This document shows positions 52,712 through 61,995 of a stretch of 64,000 bases of DNA, piece by piece. The notes beneath the pieces were generated by a model. It was not told the origin of the DNA, searched no databases, and worked only from the letters and a program-made list of their open reading frames with translations. Source of the DNA: Acinetobacter sp. ANC 3813 (lineage in GTDB: Bacteria; Pseudomonadota; Gammaproteobacteria; Pseudomonadales; Moraxellaceae); contig NZ_NEGK01000005.1 of NCBI RefSeq assembly GCF_002135435.1, positions 124,001 to 188,000 on the forward strand. The letters are read 5' to 3'. Within the stretch, counting starts at the first letter, position 1. Each line of letters begins with the position of its first letter. The position numbers were made by a program, and so were the translations under genes.

Positions 52712-53509
52712 ATGCAGCGTTTTGCGGTTGGAATAGAGTTTTGCGGAGTACAGTACAGAGGCTGGCAAACTCAGCAGCCCGGTGTACCGAGCGTGCAGGA
52801 AACGCTAGAAACAGTCCTCAGCAAAATTGCCAATGAACCCATTGCATTGCATGGCGCAGGCCGTACGGATGCCGGCGTTCATGCCACCAATATGGTCGCG
52901 CATTTTGATACCACTGCAATTCGGCCTATTCGCGGCTGGCTCATGGGTGCCAACAGCATCTTGCCCAAAGACATTTCCATCCAATGGATTAAGGAAATGG
53001 ATCGAGATTTTCACGCGCGCTTTAAAGCGCAGGCGCGGCGTTACCGCTATGTGGTATATAACAATCCACAGCGCCCAGCACTCTTACACAAGCAAGTCAC
53101 TCATATTTATTATTCGCTCGATGCAGATAAAATGATGGCAGCAGCACAAAAATTTGAAGGCACACATAATTTTGAAAGCTTCCGAGCGGCCGCTTGCCAG
53201 TCTAATCAGCCTGTCCGCCATGTTAGCCATTGCCGTTTAATACGCCACGGCTGCTATTTGGTTTTAGATATTCAAGCCGATGGCTTTTTACATCATATGG
53301 TGCGCAATATTATGGGATGCCTGCTGGAAATTGGTCAGGGCATGTATGACATTGAGCATATTGACGAGATTTTTGCAGCCGAAGACCGTAAAGCGGCTGG
53401 GGTCACTGCTCCGCCAGACGGCCTATACTTTATTCATGCCGATTATCCTCAGCAGTATGAATTGCCTCAAGCGCCGCTTGGACCGCATTGGCTGAATATG
53501 CCTGAGTAA
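52712..53509 (+). CDS. truA: tRNA pseudouridine(38-40) synthase
   Basis: TruA converts uridines 38-40 of the anticodon arm to pseudouridine. The 265-residue protein has RFAVGIEFCGVQYRGWQTQQ at the N-terminus, catalytic aspartate in GAGRTDAGVHA, and FLHHMVRNIMGCLLEIG near residue 200. The start at ATG 52712 has GAGG upstream. It follows asparaginase by 19 bases, matching the conserved asd-fimV-truA order with an insertion. Confidence 0.97.
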   Translation: MQRFAVGIEFCGVQYRGWQTQQPGVPSVQETLETVLSKIANEPIALHGAGRTDAGVHATNMVAHFDTTAIRPIRGWLMGANSILPKDISIQWIKEMDRDFHARFKAQARRYRYVVYNNPQRPALLHKQVTHIYYSLDADKMMAAAQKFEGTHNFESFRAAACQSNQPVRHVSHCRLIRHGCYLVLDIQADGFLHHMVRNIMGCLLEIGQGMYDIEHIDEIFAAEDRKAAGVTAPPDGLYFIHADYPQQYELPQAPLGPHWLNMPE

Positions 53510-53645
53510 AAAATCCCTCCCAGCCTCCCATTCATAAAGGGAGGAGCAATCTCTCATCTTAAACTTGGGTTTAGAAAGCCCTCTTTTGAAAATAAGAGGA
53601 ACTCCCCTCCTTTGTTAAAGGAGGGGTTGGGGGAGGATTTTATCG
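53508..53645. repeat. REP-like cluster of G/C-run inverted repeats
   Basis: The 138-base intergenic segment has arms AAATCCCTCCCAGCCTCCC and GGTTGGGGGAGGATTT in inverted orientation, and inner hairpins CCTCCC/GGGAGG, CCTCTT/AAGAGG and CCCCTCCTTT/AAAGGAGGGG. Such clusters resemble bacterial REP or small MITE-like elements. No transposase is near. Confidence 0.75.
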
Positions 53646-53655
53646 AAGAAGAACC

Positions 53656-54663
53656 TTAACGCTGCTTGCGCTTTCTATATTCCACCGGCGTTTCATTGGT
53701 CCAACGCTTAAAGGCGCGGTAGAACGTACTCGGCTCTGAAAATCCTGTGAGATACACAATGCGCTCAACGCTTTCACTGGTATTGGCCAGCAATTTCTTC
53801 GCCAAACGGCAGCGGTAATCTGAAAGGATCTGCTGGAAGCTGGTATTGGCTTCTGACAGCTGTGTACGTAAGCGGCGCGGCGTAATATTCAGCTGCGCAG
53901 CCACGGTTTCCAGTGTCGTCTCCCCACTCTCCAGCGTAGAGCCAATAGCGCGGCGCACTTCGCCAACCAAATCATAGCGCGCCAATTCTTGCAATTTTTC
54001 AATCGCCAGCTGTTCATGCAGCTGCAGCAGTTCAGGTTCTGCCTGCCATAAAGGGAAATCGAGAATGCTAGGATCAAAATACAGACGTGTTTCTTTCTGC
54101 CCTAAACTGACTGGACATTCGTACACACGGAAATATTCATCATCCGGCGCGCCTTGACTAAAGTTGAAGTCGATGTACAGAGGCTGAAAACGGCCTTCAG
54201 TAATAAATTTAAAAAAACGTAAAATGCCTGACATCGCGCATTCTGAAAAATGCCGATTAACAATATTTTCTGCCCACGGCTGCTCACCGTTGGTCAAATA
54301 GCAGCGGTCATATTCAATCACTAATTTGGCATGAAACGCATCACTGATTAAACGTTGATATGCCAAAGCGCGTTTCAGCCCTTCGCCAAAATTTTCAGAT
54401 GAAATAAACAAATGCTCGATCACCTGCCCGCGGTACAGCGGCAGATGCTCACCCAAATGCAGTCCAATATCAGAGTCTTTGCTGACTTCTTCAGCAGCGA
54501 CCCAAAATGCATATTGCGCATTTAACGGTGTACGGTTATTGGCTTCGACTTGTCCCAAGGCAACGCCAGCTTTCGTTAATATTTCTTCTGTTGGCAAACC
54601 GGCTCTGCGAATCGCTTGGTAACCCAATCGCAGTACTACGGATGCATCGGTTAGCTGACTCAC
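53656..54663 (-). CDS. AraC-family transcriptional regulator
   Basis: The 335-residue protein has an N-terminal ligand-binding region of the Arabinose-bd_2/OruR-like type (LGYQAIRRAGLPTEEILTKA ... IGLHLGEHLPLYRGQVIEHL) and a C-terminal pair of helix-turn-helices (LETVAAQLNITPRRLRTQLS and VERIVYLTGFSEPSTFYRAF, then RWTNETPVEYRK). This class often controls catabolic genes. No target is obvious; the gene lies between truA and infA. Confidence 0.87.
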   Translation of the reverse strand: MSQLTDASVVLRLGYQAIRRAGLPTEEILTKAGVALGQVEANNRTPLNAQYAFWVAAEEVSKDSDIGLHLGEHLPLYRGQVIEHLFISSENFGEGLKRALAYQRLISDAFHAKLVIEYDRCYLTNGEQPWAENIVNRHFSECAMSGILRFFKFITEGRFQPLYIDFNFSQGAPDDEYFRVYECPVSLGQKETRLYFDPSILDFPLWQAEPELLQLHEQLAIEKLQELARYDLVGEVRRAIGSTLESGETTLETVAAQLNITPRRLRTQLSEANTSFQQILSDYRCRLAKKLLANTSESVERIVYLTGFSEPSTFYRAFKRWTNETPVEYRKRKQR

Positions 54664-54831
54664 TCAAAAACCTTCCTTGTATGTACTTCATTTATACCTA
54701 AAAAGATTCAAATTAGATTAACTGTGATTGACCAAACTGACAACATGCTTATGCGCTTTTTTGTAGAAAAAATTTAACCGCAATGTTCGCCTATTTAACT
54801 GACAGATGATTATTCTGACGCCCATTCCGGC

Positions 54832-54860
54832 TTGTTTTTAGCAAAAAAATTGACTATAAT
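54832..54860 (+). promoter_or_regulatory. promoter of infA
   Basis: TTGTTT and TATAAT are separated by 17 bases; the -10 is perfect. infA begins 34 bases further on. Confidence 0.8.
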
Positions 54861-54894
54861 TTGCGCCTTTCCAATTTATTCATTCAGGTAGGCT

Positions 54895-55116
54895 ATGGCC
54901 AATAAAGAGGAACTCATCGAGTTCGAAGGCGTTGTCACCGAGACGCTTCCTAATACTATGTTCCGTGTACGTTTAGAAAACGGACATGAAGTGATTGCTC
55001 ACATCTCTGGCAAAATGCGTAAACACTATATCCGCATTTTGACTGGCGACAGTGTTAAAGTAGAAATGACACCTTATGACTTATCTAAGGGTCGTATCAC
55101 TTACCGTGCGCGTTAA
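54895..55116 (+). CDS. infA: translation initiation factor IF-1
   Basis: The 73-residue S1-like protein ([20 protein letters not shown] at the N-terminus, ending in [10 protein letters not shown]) is IF-1, needed in translation initiation at the ribosomal A site. An AGG element precedes ATG 54895 and a terminator follows. Confidence 0.98.
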   Translation: MANKEELIEFEGVVTETLPNTMFRVRLENGHEVIAHISGKMRKHYIRILTGDSVKVEMTPYDLSKGRITYRAR

Positions 55117-55131
55117 GTTTTAGCGAAAGCG

Positions 55132-55158
55132 AAAAGCCACAGATGATGTGGCTTTTTT
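55132..55158 (+). terminator. rho-independent terminator of infA
   Basis: AAAAGCCACA / TGTGGCTTTTTT around GATGA. Confidence 0.92.
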
Positions 55159-55257
55159 ATATCCAAATTTAAAATAATGATGAAAATTTGACTCAAAATC
55201 CGCTTTCATTTACATTATAAAATCATAAAAATTCAATGCATTGAAACCTAAATAACA

Positions 55258-55647
55258 ATGAAAATTAACACTATAAAAGCCATGATTTTGGTTATACCAA
55301 TCCTTTCTATTGCCTGCGCCACAACCAGTCAAAACAAACTCAACCAATCACTGCAGCACTATATTGGGCAATCAGCAGATCAAGTTCAGCAACAGCTCAA
55401 TTTGAATCAGTTTGGTTTTAAAATTTCGGCTGCTCCCATTCAAACGCAAGAAAAACTCAGCCATACCATTATTCGCCATATGCCAATTCCAATGGGGACA
55501 CCAAATTTAGGTACAAGTATCGCAATGGGTACAACTAATCCTATGCAATCCAAGGGTAATCTAAATATTGAGATGAAATGTCAAATCAATTTCATGCTGC
55601 GTGACAATCAGGTTGAATCAATTGAGTATGTTGGCAAAGCATGTTAA
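55258..55647 (+). CDS. small lipoprotein-like protein, paralogue A
   Basis: The 129-residue product has an N-terminal hydrophobic segment ending in IAC (KAMILVIPILSIAC), so a lipoprotein is likely, then a domain with YIGQSADQVQQQLNLNQFGF and a C-terminal MKCQINFMLRDN ... GKAC. It is related to the gene at 56503 (shared -QFVGMSSNQIRNALDLGRIGY- like region and terminal GRTC). Function unknown. The middle of the coding sequence is AT-rich. No clear ribosome site. Confidence 0.7.
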   Translation: MKINTIKAMILVIPILSIACATTSQNKLNQSLQHYIGQSADQVQQQLNLNQFGFKISAAPIQTQEKLSHTIIRHMPIPMGTPNLGTSIAMGTTNPMQSKGNLNIEMKCQINFMLRDNQVESIEYVGKAC

Positions 55648-55848
55648 TCCAGCTGTATTAAGTTAATCCCAGCTCCAGACTGCCAAATGATCTCAGCGAT
55701 CAAATAAAAATAATTCCTTATGATTTAGCTTAGAGCTGTACTATTGCGGGTACACGCTCAATTTCAGCAAAGCTTAAAAAACCACTGATGAAATGGCTTT
55801 TAAGCTTCCAATAAGCGGCTCCAGCAGGCTTGCATGAAGCACTCTAAA

Positions 55849-56189
55849 CTAGTTCAGCATATTGGTTTTACAGCCAATGGCTACGCATTCGCGGAGGCGC
55901 TCACGGAGCCAATTATTACGTTCCTGCGTTGTACTTAAACGGCATGACACGTCAATTCCTGTATCTGTTGTACACTGCGCATCGCGTTCATGAATCCATG
56001 CCAGCTGAGATTTTTTCAGAATTTTTTTCTGATTTTCAGACAGCTTTCCGCGCAAGAGCTGATAGTTTTTATTCAGCTCAGCTTCAGCGCTGGCATACAG
56101 CTTATTCGTGCAATACACATCATCATAGGTATTTCGTGCCTGCTCACAGTTATCCGCAAGCAGCCTAATAACAGAACGATTCTTTTCAT
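55849..56189 (-). pseudogene. LprI-like (DUF1311) lysozyme-inhibitor gene with frameshift
   Basis: The main frame (55849-56118) encodes the LprI-like domain: YCTNKLYASAEAELNKNYQL, then SQLAWIHERDAQC and NNWLRERLRECVAIGC. Upstream, the continuing codons read CEQARNTYDDVYC in the same frame, but the start codon with a signal-peptide-like MKRIVLLLGCL lies in another frame from ATG 56189, with AAGGAT nearby. One missing base near 56157-56163 would join the signal peptide to the domain. DUF1311 proteins inhibit lysozyme in the envelope. Decay or assembly error are both possible. Confidence 0.65.
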
Positions 56190-56502
56190 TTTTCCCATCC
56201 TTTATTTATTCTTGTCTGCACCATCTATACCCAATCATGCTGGCGCTGTCCGATTATTCTAAGTCAATCCACTGCAGATAAAATAGAAAATTGTCACTGT
56301 GTACCAAGACTCAACACTTATCCTGCAGCAGGATAAAAATTCCATTGGGCATTCTTGCGGATTCTCAACACAGGCCATTGCAGTACACGCTTATCTTTCT
56401 CTGACACACTTGAGGTTTGCCTCAAAGCACACCGTGTATCAGAACACAACAATAAAATATCCTGCTTCTGCCTAAACTGAATTTATTTGCTGGAGCAATC
56501 GA
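56190..56502. other. intergenic region, nothing recognised
   Basis: About 310 bases between the LprI-like pseudogene and the lipoprotein paralogue carry no convincing reading frame, terminator or repeat. A promoter for the lipoprotein gene may lie near its end, but no clear -35/-10 pair was seen. Confidence 0.5.
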
Positions 56503-56907
56503 ATGAAACTTCAGTTCTCTTTTCTGCTGATCTCGGCGCTTTCTGCCCTTTCTGGCTGCATGTCCAGCCCAGTCATGAGCTCATCTCAGCGCGAAGCCTA
56601 TTTACAGCAGTTTGTCGGCATGAGCAGCAATCAAATACGCAATGCGCTGGATTTAGGCCGTATCGGCTACCAGCAAGTCAGTGAGCCTGTCCTTAGCGGC
56701 TCAGCCCTCACCTACACTGCTTCGCGGGCGATCAGCATCCCAGTGCCTATGGCGCAAAATCCTGCTATGGGCGTTGGCGCAGGTTCAGCGGTGCCTATTC
56801 CCAGCACCGCCGCTGACCGCTATGATGTCAACCTGAATTGTGTCATCCGTTTTCAGCTGGAACATAATATTGCCAAAGCGGTTTATTTAACTGGACGCAC
56901 ATGCTGA
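56503..56907 (+). CDS. small lipoprotein, paralogue B
   Basis: The 134-residue product has a lipobox LSGC near residue 18 (SFLLISALSALSGCMSSP), then YLQQFVGMSSNQIRNALDLG and a C-terminal VNLNCVIRFQLEHN and GRTC, matching paralogue A at 55258 in layout and in the final cysteine. A glycine/alanine/proline-rich segment separates the two halves. Function unknown. TGGAGCAATCG provides a ribosome site before ATG 56503. Confidence 0.75.
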   Translation: MKLQFSFLLISALSALSGCMSSPVMSSSQREAYLQQFVGMSSNQIRNALDLGRIGYQQVSEPVLSGSALTYTASRAISIPVPMAQNPAMGVGAGSAVPIPSTAADRYDVNLNCVIRFQLEHNIAKAVYLTGRTC

Positions 56908-56941
56908 GCCGGCTAGCTTCTTCACTGCTTAAACAGCAGGC

Positions 56942-56970
56942 ATAAAAAAACGCAGTCTTTAGACTGCGTT
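56942..56970 (-). terminator. terminator of leuB
   Basis: AACGCAGTCT / AGACTGCGTT around TT, with the T-run on the minus strand; it lies just downstream of leuB. Confidence 0.9.
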
Positions 56971-56986
56971 CTTGATTCAGCTGAAC

Positions 56987-58066
56987 TTAGTTCAATGCAG
57001 CAACAACGGCTTGACCCATTTCAACTGTACCCACTTTCTGCATGCCTTCAGACATGATGTCAGCAGTACGCAAACCTTGATCCAATATATTGCCTACCGC
57101 ATCTTCAATTGCTTTCGCAGCCGTTTCTTCACGGAATGTATAGCGAAGCATCATGGCAACAGACAGAATTGTTGCCAATGGGTTAGCCAAGTTTTGACCC
57201 GCGATATCTGGCGCAGAACCGTGGCAAGGCTCATACATGCCTTTGCCGTTTTCATCTAACGATGCTGATGGCAGCATGCCGATTGAACCTGTCAACATAG
57301 CTGCTTCGTCAGATAAAATGTCGCCAAACAAGTTAGACGTCACAATCACGTCAAACTGCTTCGGTGCGCGCACCAATTGCATTGCTGCGTTATCCACATA
57401 CATATGCGATAAATTGATTTCAGGGTACTGTTCTTCTTTCAGCGCAGTTACCGTCTGTTTCCACAGCTCAGTCACTTCAAGCACGTTCGCTTTGTCTACT
57501 GAACAGACTTTGCCGCCGCGCAAGTTCGCCATTTCAAACGCTACTTTAGCAATGCGCTTGATTTCTGATTCTGCATATACGTCAGTGTTGAAGCCTTGCT
57601 TCTCGCCATTTTCCAATTCACGGATACCGCGCGGCTGACCGAAATAAATACCGCCTGTCAATTCACGCACAATCAGAATATCTAGACCAGATACAATCTC
57701 AGGCTTTAAGCTCGAAGCATCCGCCAATTGCGGGTATAAAATTGCAGGACGCAAGTTTGCAAATAAATTTAATTCGCTGCGCAGTTTTAACAAACCGCGT
57801 TCCGGACGGATTGAACGTTCAATTGTGTCCCATTTTGGTCCGCCTACTGCACCCAGCAAAATTGCATCGGCTTTTTTCGCCTGTTCAGATGTCACATCTG
57901 GATACGGCGCACCGTGCGCATCAATCGCTGCGCCGCCCAATAAGCCTTGTTCCCAAGTCAAATCTAAATTGAATTTTTCATTTACACGGGTCAGCACCTG
58001 CTCAGCAGCTTTTACAATTTCTGGGCCAATGCCGTCACCGGCTAAAATCAAGATTTGTTTTGACAT
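56987..58066 (-). CDS. leuB: 3-isopropylmalate dehydrogenase
   Basis: LeuB oxidatively decarboxylates 3-isopropylmalate, the third step of leucine synthesis. The 359-residue protein ([20 protein letters not shown] at the N-terminus) has the [13 protein letters not shown] region, the catalytic tyrosine segment [13 protein letters not shown], and [21 protein letters not shown] start at ATG 58066, with GGA upstream; ATG 58078 adds four residues. A lipoprotein gene separates it from leuD. Confidence 0.97.
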   Translation of the reverse strand: MSKQILILAGDGIGPEIVKAAEQVLTRVNEKFNLDLTWEQGLLGGAAIDAHGAPYPDVTSEQAKKADAILLGAVGGPKWDTIERSIRPERGLLKLRSELNLFANLRPAILYPQLADASSLKPEIVSGLDILIVRELTGGIYFGQPRGIRELENGEKQGFNTDVYAESEIKRIAKVAFEMANLRGGKVCSVDKANVLEVTELWKQTVTALKEEQYPEINLSHMYVDNAAMQLVRAPKQFDVIVTSNLFGDILSDEAAMLTGSIGMLPSASLDENGKGMYEPCHGSAPDIAGQNLANPLATILSVAMMLRYTFREETAAKAIEDAVGNILDQGLRTADIMSEGMQKVGTVEMGQAVVAALN

Positions 58067-58108
58067 GAGGGATTCCATTTATGAAGTCAGTATAAACCGA
58101 CAAGTTTT

Positions 58109-58675
58109 TTACAATTTTTTCTCTACAAACTCGCCAAGGCCATTCAGGACATTGTACGGCTTGCAGAAACGTCGAATAGTTTTTTGTTCTTGCACCAAAT
58201 CCACACACAGTGGTTCCGGTGCAGAGACGTTCAGCAGGCTGCTTTGCTGCTTGCTGCGGTTTCTGTACATTTTAAAGGTATAGCGCTGCTGAGCATTGAA
58301 CTTGTGAATGACATGCAGGCTTTCCGCTTTATCATGGGAAATTGGATAAAAGCGAATGACCAATTCATGCTGTCCAGCAGGTGCTGAAAGATACAATGCA
58401 TTCGCATCTTTCAGCGTTTTACCCTCTTTTAGGCGCAAAAGACCGGACTTGATCGCAGATTTGTCCAATTGCTGTTTAGACAGATCTAAAAGCCTCACTT
58501 GGTCATAGCGTTCAAAAGCGCAATCTTCCGTGCCTGCACAGTAAATCTGTGCATTATTTTTGCTGCTTGCTGTCTCTTTGACATTTTTCAGCTGTACAGT
58601 TGCAATACTTTGACATGCCGCTAATGCAGCAGTTAAAGCCCCGAGCAAAGCGAATCGTCCTAGAAGCTTATTCAT
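58109..58675 (-). CDS. lipoprotein of unknown function
   Basis: The 188-residue product from ATG 58675 has a lipoprotein signal (MNKLLGRFALLGALTAALAA) followed by cysteine, then a domain with IYCAGTEDCAFERYDQVRLL and a C-terminal NVSAPEPLCVDLVQ that pairs several cysteines. No family is recognised. Its place between leuB and leuD is typical for some Acinetobacter strains and may mean only cotranscription. GGA is present nine bases before ATG 58675. Confidence 0.75.
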   Translation of the reverse strand: MNKLLGRFALLGALTAALAACQSIATVQLKNVKETASSKNNAQIYCAGTEDCAFERYDQVRLLDLSKQQLDKSAIKSGLLRLKEGKTLKDANALYLSAPAGQHELVIRFYPISHDKAESLHVIHKFNAQQRYTFKMYRNRSKQQSSLLNVSAPEPLCVDLVQEQKTIRRFCKPYNVLNGLGEFVEKKL

Positions 58676-58778
58676 GACCGGAATCCAACCTGACAATATC
58701 TGGCAATATGTGACTATAATTATTAACAGATAGTAACAAGTCTTCATCGGCATGACTATAGCTCAATGCAGACAATCC

Positions 58779-59429
58779 CTAGCCTTTGATTTCTGCAAAG
58801 ACCCAAGGGCGAGACTGCTTGGTTTTTTCTTCATAAGCGCGGATATCATCTGCTGCCTGCAAGGTTAAACCAATATCATCCAAACCATTTAATAAGCAGT
58901 GCTTGCGGAATGGATCGACTTCAAATTTGAAAGCTTCACCGTTTGGCGTACGCACTTCTTGCGCTTCTAAATCAATTGTTAACTGATAGCCTTCAGTTGC
59001 CGCACATTCTTTAAATAGCTGATCCACAATCTCTTCAGACAAGATCACTGGCAACATGCCGTTTTTAAAGCTGTTGTTAAAGAAAATGTCTGCATAACTT
59101 GGCGCAATCACAGTACGGAAACCGTATTCTTCCAATGCCCAAGGCGCATGCTCACGGCTTGAACCGCAGCCAAAGTTAGCGCGAGAGATTAAAATGCTCG
59201 CACCTTGATAACGCGGCTGGTTTAATGTGAAATCTTTATTTAAAGGACGTTTTGAGTTGTCTTGTCCCAAAAAGCCTTCATCTAAATAGCGCAATTCATC
59301 AAATAAGTTTGCACCAAAACCAGTACGTTTGATCGATTTCAAAAACTGTTTTGGAATAATTAAGTCTGTATCAACATTGGCACGGTCTAAGGGTGCAACG
59401 ATACCTTGTTCAACGGTATATTTTTTCAT
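58779..59429 (-). CDS. leuD: 3-isopropylmalate dehydratase small subunit
   Basis: LeuD with LeuC isomerises 2- to 3-isopropylmalate. The 216-residue protein has [20 protein letters not shown] near the N-terminus and the active-site [15 protein letters not shown] near residue 75, with the usual C-terminus. The gene is downstream of leuC, separated by about 100 bases that contain a REP-like repeat. Confidence 0.97.
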   Translation of the reverse strand: MKKYTVEQGIVAPLDRANVDTDLIIPKQFLKSIKRTGFGANLFDELRYLDEGFLGQDNSKRPLNKDFTLNQPRYQGASILISRANFGCGSSREHAPWALEEYGFRTVIAPSYADIFFNNSFKNGMLPVILSEEIVDQLFKECAATEGYQLTIDLEAQEVRTPNGEAFKFEVDPFRKHCLLNGLDDIGLTLQAADDIRAYEEKTKQSRPWVFAEIKG

Positions 59430-59446
59430 GTTTATTTCTCACTGAA

Positions 59447-59525
59447 TCCGTGACCTCTCCCTAAGCCTCTCCGATAAGGAGAGGGAACGCCTTCCCCCTT
59501 TAAGAGAAGGCTGGAATGAGGGCTT
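59447..59525. repeat. REP-like repeat between leuC and leuD
   Basis: CCTCTCC-GATAA-GGAGAGG (59466-59484) and GCCTT ... AAGGC (59489-59511) form two adjacent hairpins with CCCTCATTC-like flanks. It resembles the cluster after truA and lies within the leu operon. Confidence 0.7.
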
Positions 59526-59528
59526 AAA

Positions 59529-60977
59529 CTAGAATGTACGCACATCCACAAAATGACCTGCAATCGCCGCTGCGGCTGCCATCGCTGGGCTCACCAAATG
59601 CGTACGGCCGCCATTGCCCTGACGTCCTTCGAAGTTACGGTTCGACGTCGAAGCACAATGTTCACCTGGCTGCAATTTATCTGCATTCATCGCCAAGCAC
59701 ATTGAGCAGCCCGGCTCACGCCATTCAAAGCCCGCTTCAATCAAAATTTTGTCTAAGCCTTCCGCTTCCGCTTGCGCTTTCACTAAGCCAGAACCAGGGA
59801 CAACCATCGCCTGTTTAATGCTTGACGCAACTTTTTTGCCTTTCGCCACAGCCGCCGCTTCACGGATGTCTTCAATACGCGAGTTGGTGCAAGAACCAAT
59901 GAATACGCGGTCTAACTGAATATCCGCCAAAGCCTGACCCGCATTTAAGCCCATATATTGATAAGCGCGCGTCCAGTCATTGCGCTGCACATCATCTTTG
60001 GCCTGTTCTAATGTCGGAACGGCTTGCGTCACTGGAATCACCATTTCAGGCGATGTGCCCCAAGACACTTGCGGTTCAATTTCTTCGCCTTGCAAAACCA
60101 CTACCGTGTCAAAATGCGCACCTTCATCAGAAACCAAAGTATTCCAATATTCAACTGCAGCATCCCATTGCTCGCCTTTCGGCGCATATGGACGGTCTTT
60201 CACATATGCAATGGTTTTGTCATCGACAGCGACCATACCCACGCGCGCGCCGCCTTCAATTGCCATGTTGCAGACCGTCATACGGCCTTCAATGGACATA
60301 TCGCGGAATACTTGACCGCCAAACTCAATGGCATGACCTGTACCGCCAGCTGTGCCGATTTTACCAATGATGGCTAAAACCACATCTTTTGGTGTTACGC
60401 CTTGACCTAATTTGCCGTCAACACGCACCAGCATATTTTTCATTTTCTTTTGAACTAAGCATTGCGTTGCCAATACATGTTCAACTTCAGACGTCCCAAT
60501 ACCATGAGCCAAACAGCCAAATGCGCCATGTGTCGCTGTATGCGAGTCACCGCACACTACCGTCATGCCCGGCAATGTTAAGCCTTGTTCAGGACCGACA
60601 ACGTGGGCAATCCCTTGACGCACATCATTGATGTCAAACTGCACCACATTAAAGGTTTTGCAGTTGTCGTCTAAAGTCTGCACTTGAATGCGTGAAGTGG
60701 CATCTTCAATACCCGCAATACCTTCTGAACGTTCCTGTTTAGAAGTCGGTACGTTATGGTCAGGCGTTGCCACGTTTGCACTTAAGCGCCACGGCTTGCG
60801 GCCGGCTAAAAGTAAACCTTCAAACGCTTGCGGAGACGTCACTTCATGCAATAAATGACGGTCAATATATAATAGGCTTGAACCGTCATCACGCTGTTTT
60901 ACTAAGTGGTCATCCCACAATTTGTCATACAAAGTTTTTGCAGATTCTGTTTGTACTTTTTGGGTTTCGCCTGCCAT
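59529..60977 (-). CDS. leuC: 3-isopropylmalate dehydratase large subunit
   Basis: LeuC carries the [4Fe-4S] cluster of isopropylmalate isomerase. The 482-residue protein has [31 protein letters not shown], the cluster cysteines in [10 protein letters not shown] and [10 protein letters not shown], and [11 protein letters not shown] start at ATG 60977: GTGGAG lies upstream, and a -10 at 61021-61026 would begin transcription near 61014. The frame also opens at 61013 and 61031, but these would be nearly leaderless or lack a ribosome site. Confidence 0.97.
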   Translation of the reverse strand: MAGETQKVQTESAKTLYDKLWDDHLVKQRDDGSSLLYIDRHLLHEVTSPQAFEGLLLAGRKPWRLSANVATPDHNVPTSKQERSEGIAGIEDATSRIQVQTLDDNCKTFNVVQFDINDVRQGIAHVVGPEQGLTLPGMTVVCGDSHTATHGAFGCLAHGIGTSEVEHVLATQCLVQKKMKNMLVRVDGKLGQGVTPKDVVLAIIGKIGTAGGTGHAIEFGGQVFRDMSIEGRMTVCNMAIEGGARVGMVAVDDKTIAYVKDRPYAPKGEQWDAAVEYWNTLVSDEGAHFDTVVVLQGEEIEPQVSWGTSPEMVIPVTQAVPTLEQAKDDVQRNDWTRAYQYMGLNAGQALADIQLDRVFIGSCTNSRIEDIREAAAVAKGKKVASSIKQAMVVPGSGLVKAQAEAEGLDKILIEAGFEWREPGCSMCLAMNADKLQPGEHCASTSNRNFEGRQGNGGRTHLVSPAMAAAAAIAGHFVDVRTF

Positions 60978-61020
60978 GTCGATATGCTCCACTGGACTGG
61001 GTAATTCTGTCATTAAATTG

Positions 61021-61026
61021 ATTATA
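61021..61026 (-). promoter_or_regulatory. -10 element of the leuC promoter
   Basis: A perfect TATAAT on the minus strand lies 44 bases upstream of the leuC ATG; the -35 region is AT-rich and only partly matches. The position supports the leuC start at 60977. Confidence 0.6.
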
Positions 61027-61342
61027 ACCACGTATTCACATAAATCTAATTTATCATTTTTATTAATTTAAAAACTTTTAAGAATGACTATCCGTGTGTG
61101 CAAAAGCGTCCTGATCTTACTGATTTTATAGCCTTAGAGCGGCTGAAAACTGATGAGAAAACGATACCAACCCTCATCTGCATAGAACGCAATTTATTTA
61201 TTAGGATCACTGTCTATAACTTTTTTAAAAGGTTTTTCTAAGCAAAAATTTATTGCAAAACTTTCCCGCACAGCATCAAAACCGTGCTTTATATGTTTAA
61301 GGCTATGCAGCATTGCAATCAATAAGGGCTATAGGCTGCAAT
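61027..61342. other. leuC upstream region, nothing else recognised
   Basis: About 310 AT-rich bases. Apart from the leuC -10 just before it, no gene, terminator or strong repeat was recognised. A leader peptide with leucine codons was looked for and not found. Confidence 0.5.
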
Positions 61343-61534
61343 TTATGCCGAAGAGTTTTCCTGATGCTTCGCCAGCTGCTCAATGGCCCGAATCAATTCA
61401 GCTTTGGCTGCACCGCATTCTGCGGCAGCTTTATTTTCATCGTCTTCATCATCGGCGATTTCATATACCGCACATCGGCGTTCTACAGTACCTTCAAAAA
61501 TATCCAAAAGATATTTCACATGTTTAATATCCAT
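61343..61534 (-). CDS. small acidic hypothetical protein
   Basis: The 63-residue product from ATG 61534 has an N-terminal helix (MDIKHVKYLLDIFEGTVERR), an acidic stretch (EIADDEDDENKAAAEC) and a C-terminal helix (AKAELIRAIEQLAKHQ). It is not recognised. AAGGTG lies eight bases before ATG 61534. The open frame extends upstream to 61687 but that part is unlike coding sequence. It is divergent from the DUF2061 gene. Confidence 0.65.
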   Translation of the reverse strand: MDIKHVKYLLDIFEGTVERRCAVYEIADDEDDENKAAAECGAAKAELIRAIEQLAKHQENSSA

Positions 61535-61704
61535 TGCATTCACCTTTATGGGAAAGAGTTTTAATTGCCCCTTCCCCCTATTCTTTAGCGGTTTGACACG
61601 GCATCTAAAAAAACGATGCAAAATAATACAAATTCCACTTTTACTTTTTAAATGAGACTTATTATCATTTGAATAAGCCCAGAGCAAAGATAGAGGAACC
61701 CACC

Positions 61705-61941
61705 ATGGCGAATATTCAAAAGTTTGTTGACTGCAACCAAAAAACCTTAAAAAAGACTTTCAGTTACTACATTATGCACATCACTGTCGCCATGTTGGTA
61801 GGCTACTTTGTAACAGGCAGTATAGCGATGGCGATTGCATTAAGCTTAATAGAACCCACTGTGCAAGCCGTTGCATTTTTCTTCCACGAAAAAATCTGGG
61901 AGCGTAAAAGAAGTACTGCGCCAGAGCAGACAGCGCCTTAA
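61705..61941 (+). CDS. DUF2061 membrane protein
   Basis: The 78-residue product (from ATG 61705) carries the DUF2061 pattern: a TLKKTFSYYIMHITVAMLVG helix, TGSIAMAIALSLIEPTVQAV, then FFFHEKIWER. The family has two membrane helices and no known function. AGAGGAACC precedes the ATG. The frame is open upstream to 61669 but the added residues lack support. Confidence 0.88.
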   Translation: MANIQKFVDCNQKTLKKTFSYYIMHITVAMLVGYFVTGSIAMAIALSLIEPTVQAVAFFFHEKIWERKRSTAPEQTAP

Positions 61942-61969
61942 CCGCAGACGCCCAGCATCGTTTCTCTAT

Positions 61970-61995
61970 CACCGCCTTCGGGCGGCTTTGCTTTT
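61970..61995 (+). terminator. terminator of the DUF2061 gene
   Basis: CCGCC-TTCG-GGCGG with CTTTGCTTTT afterwards; a short stem closed by a stable TTCG loop. Confidence 0.75.

Noticed and set aside
53508..53645. Transposon with its own transposase
   Set aside because: No transposase frame is present; only REP-like hairpins.
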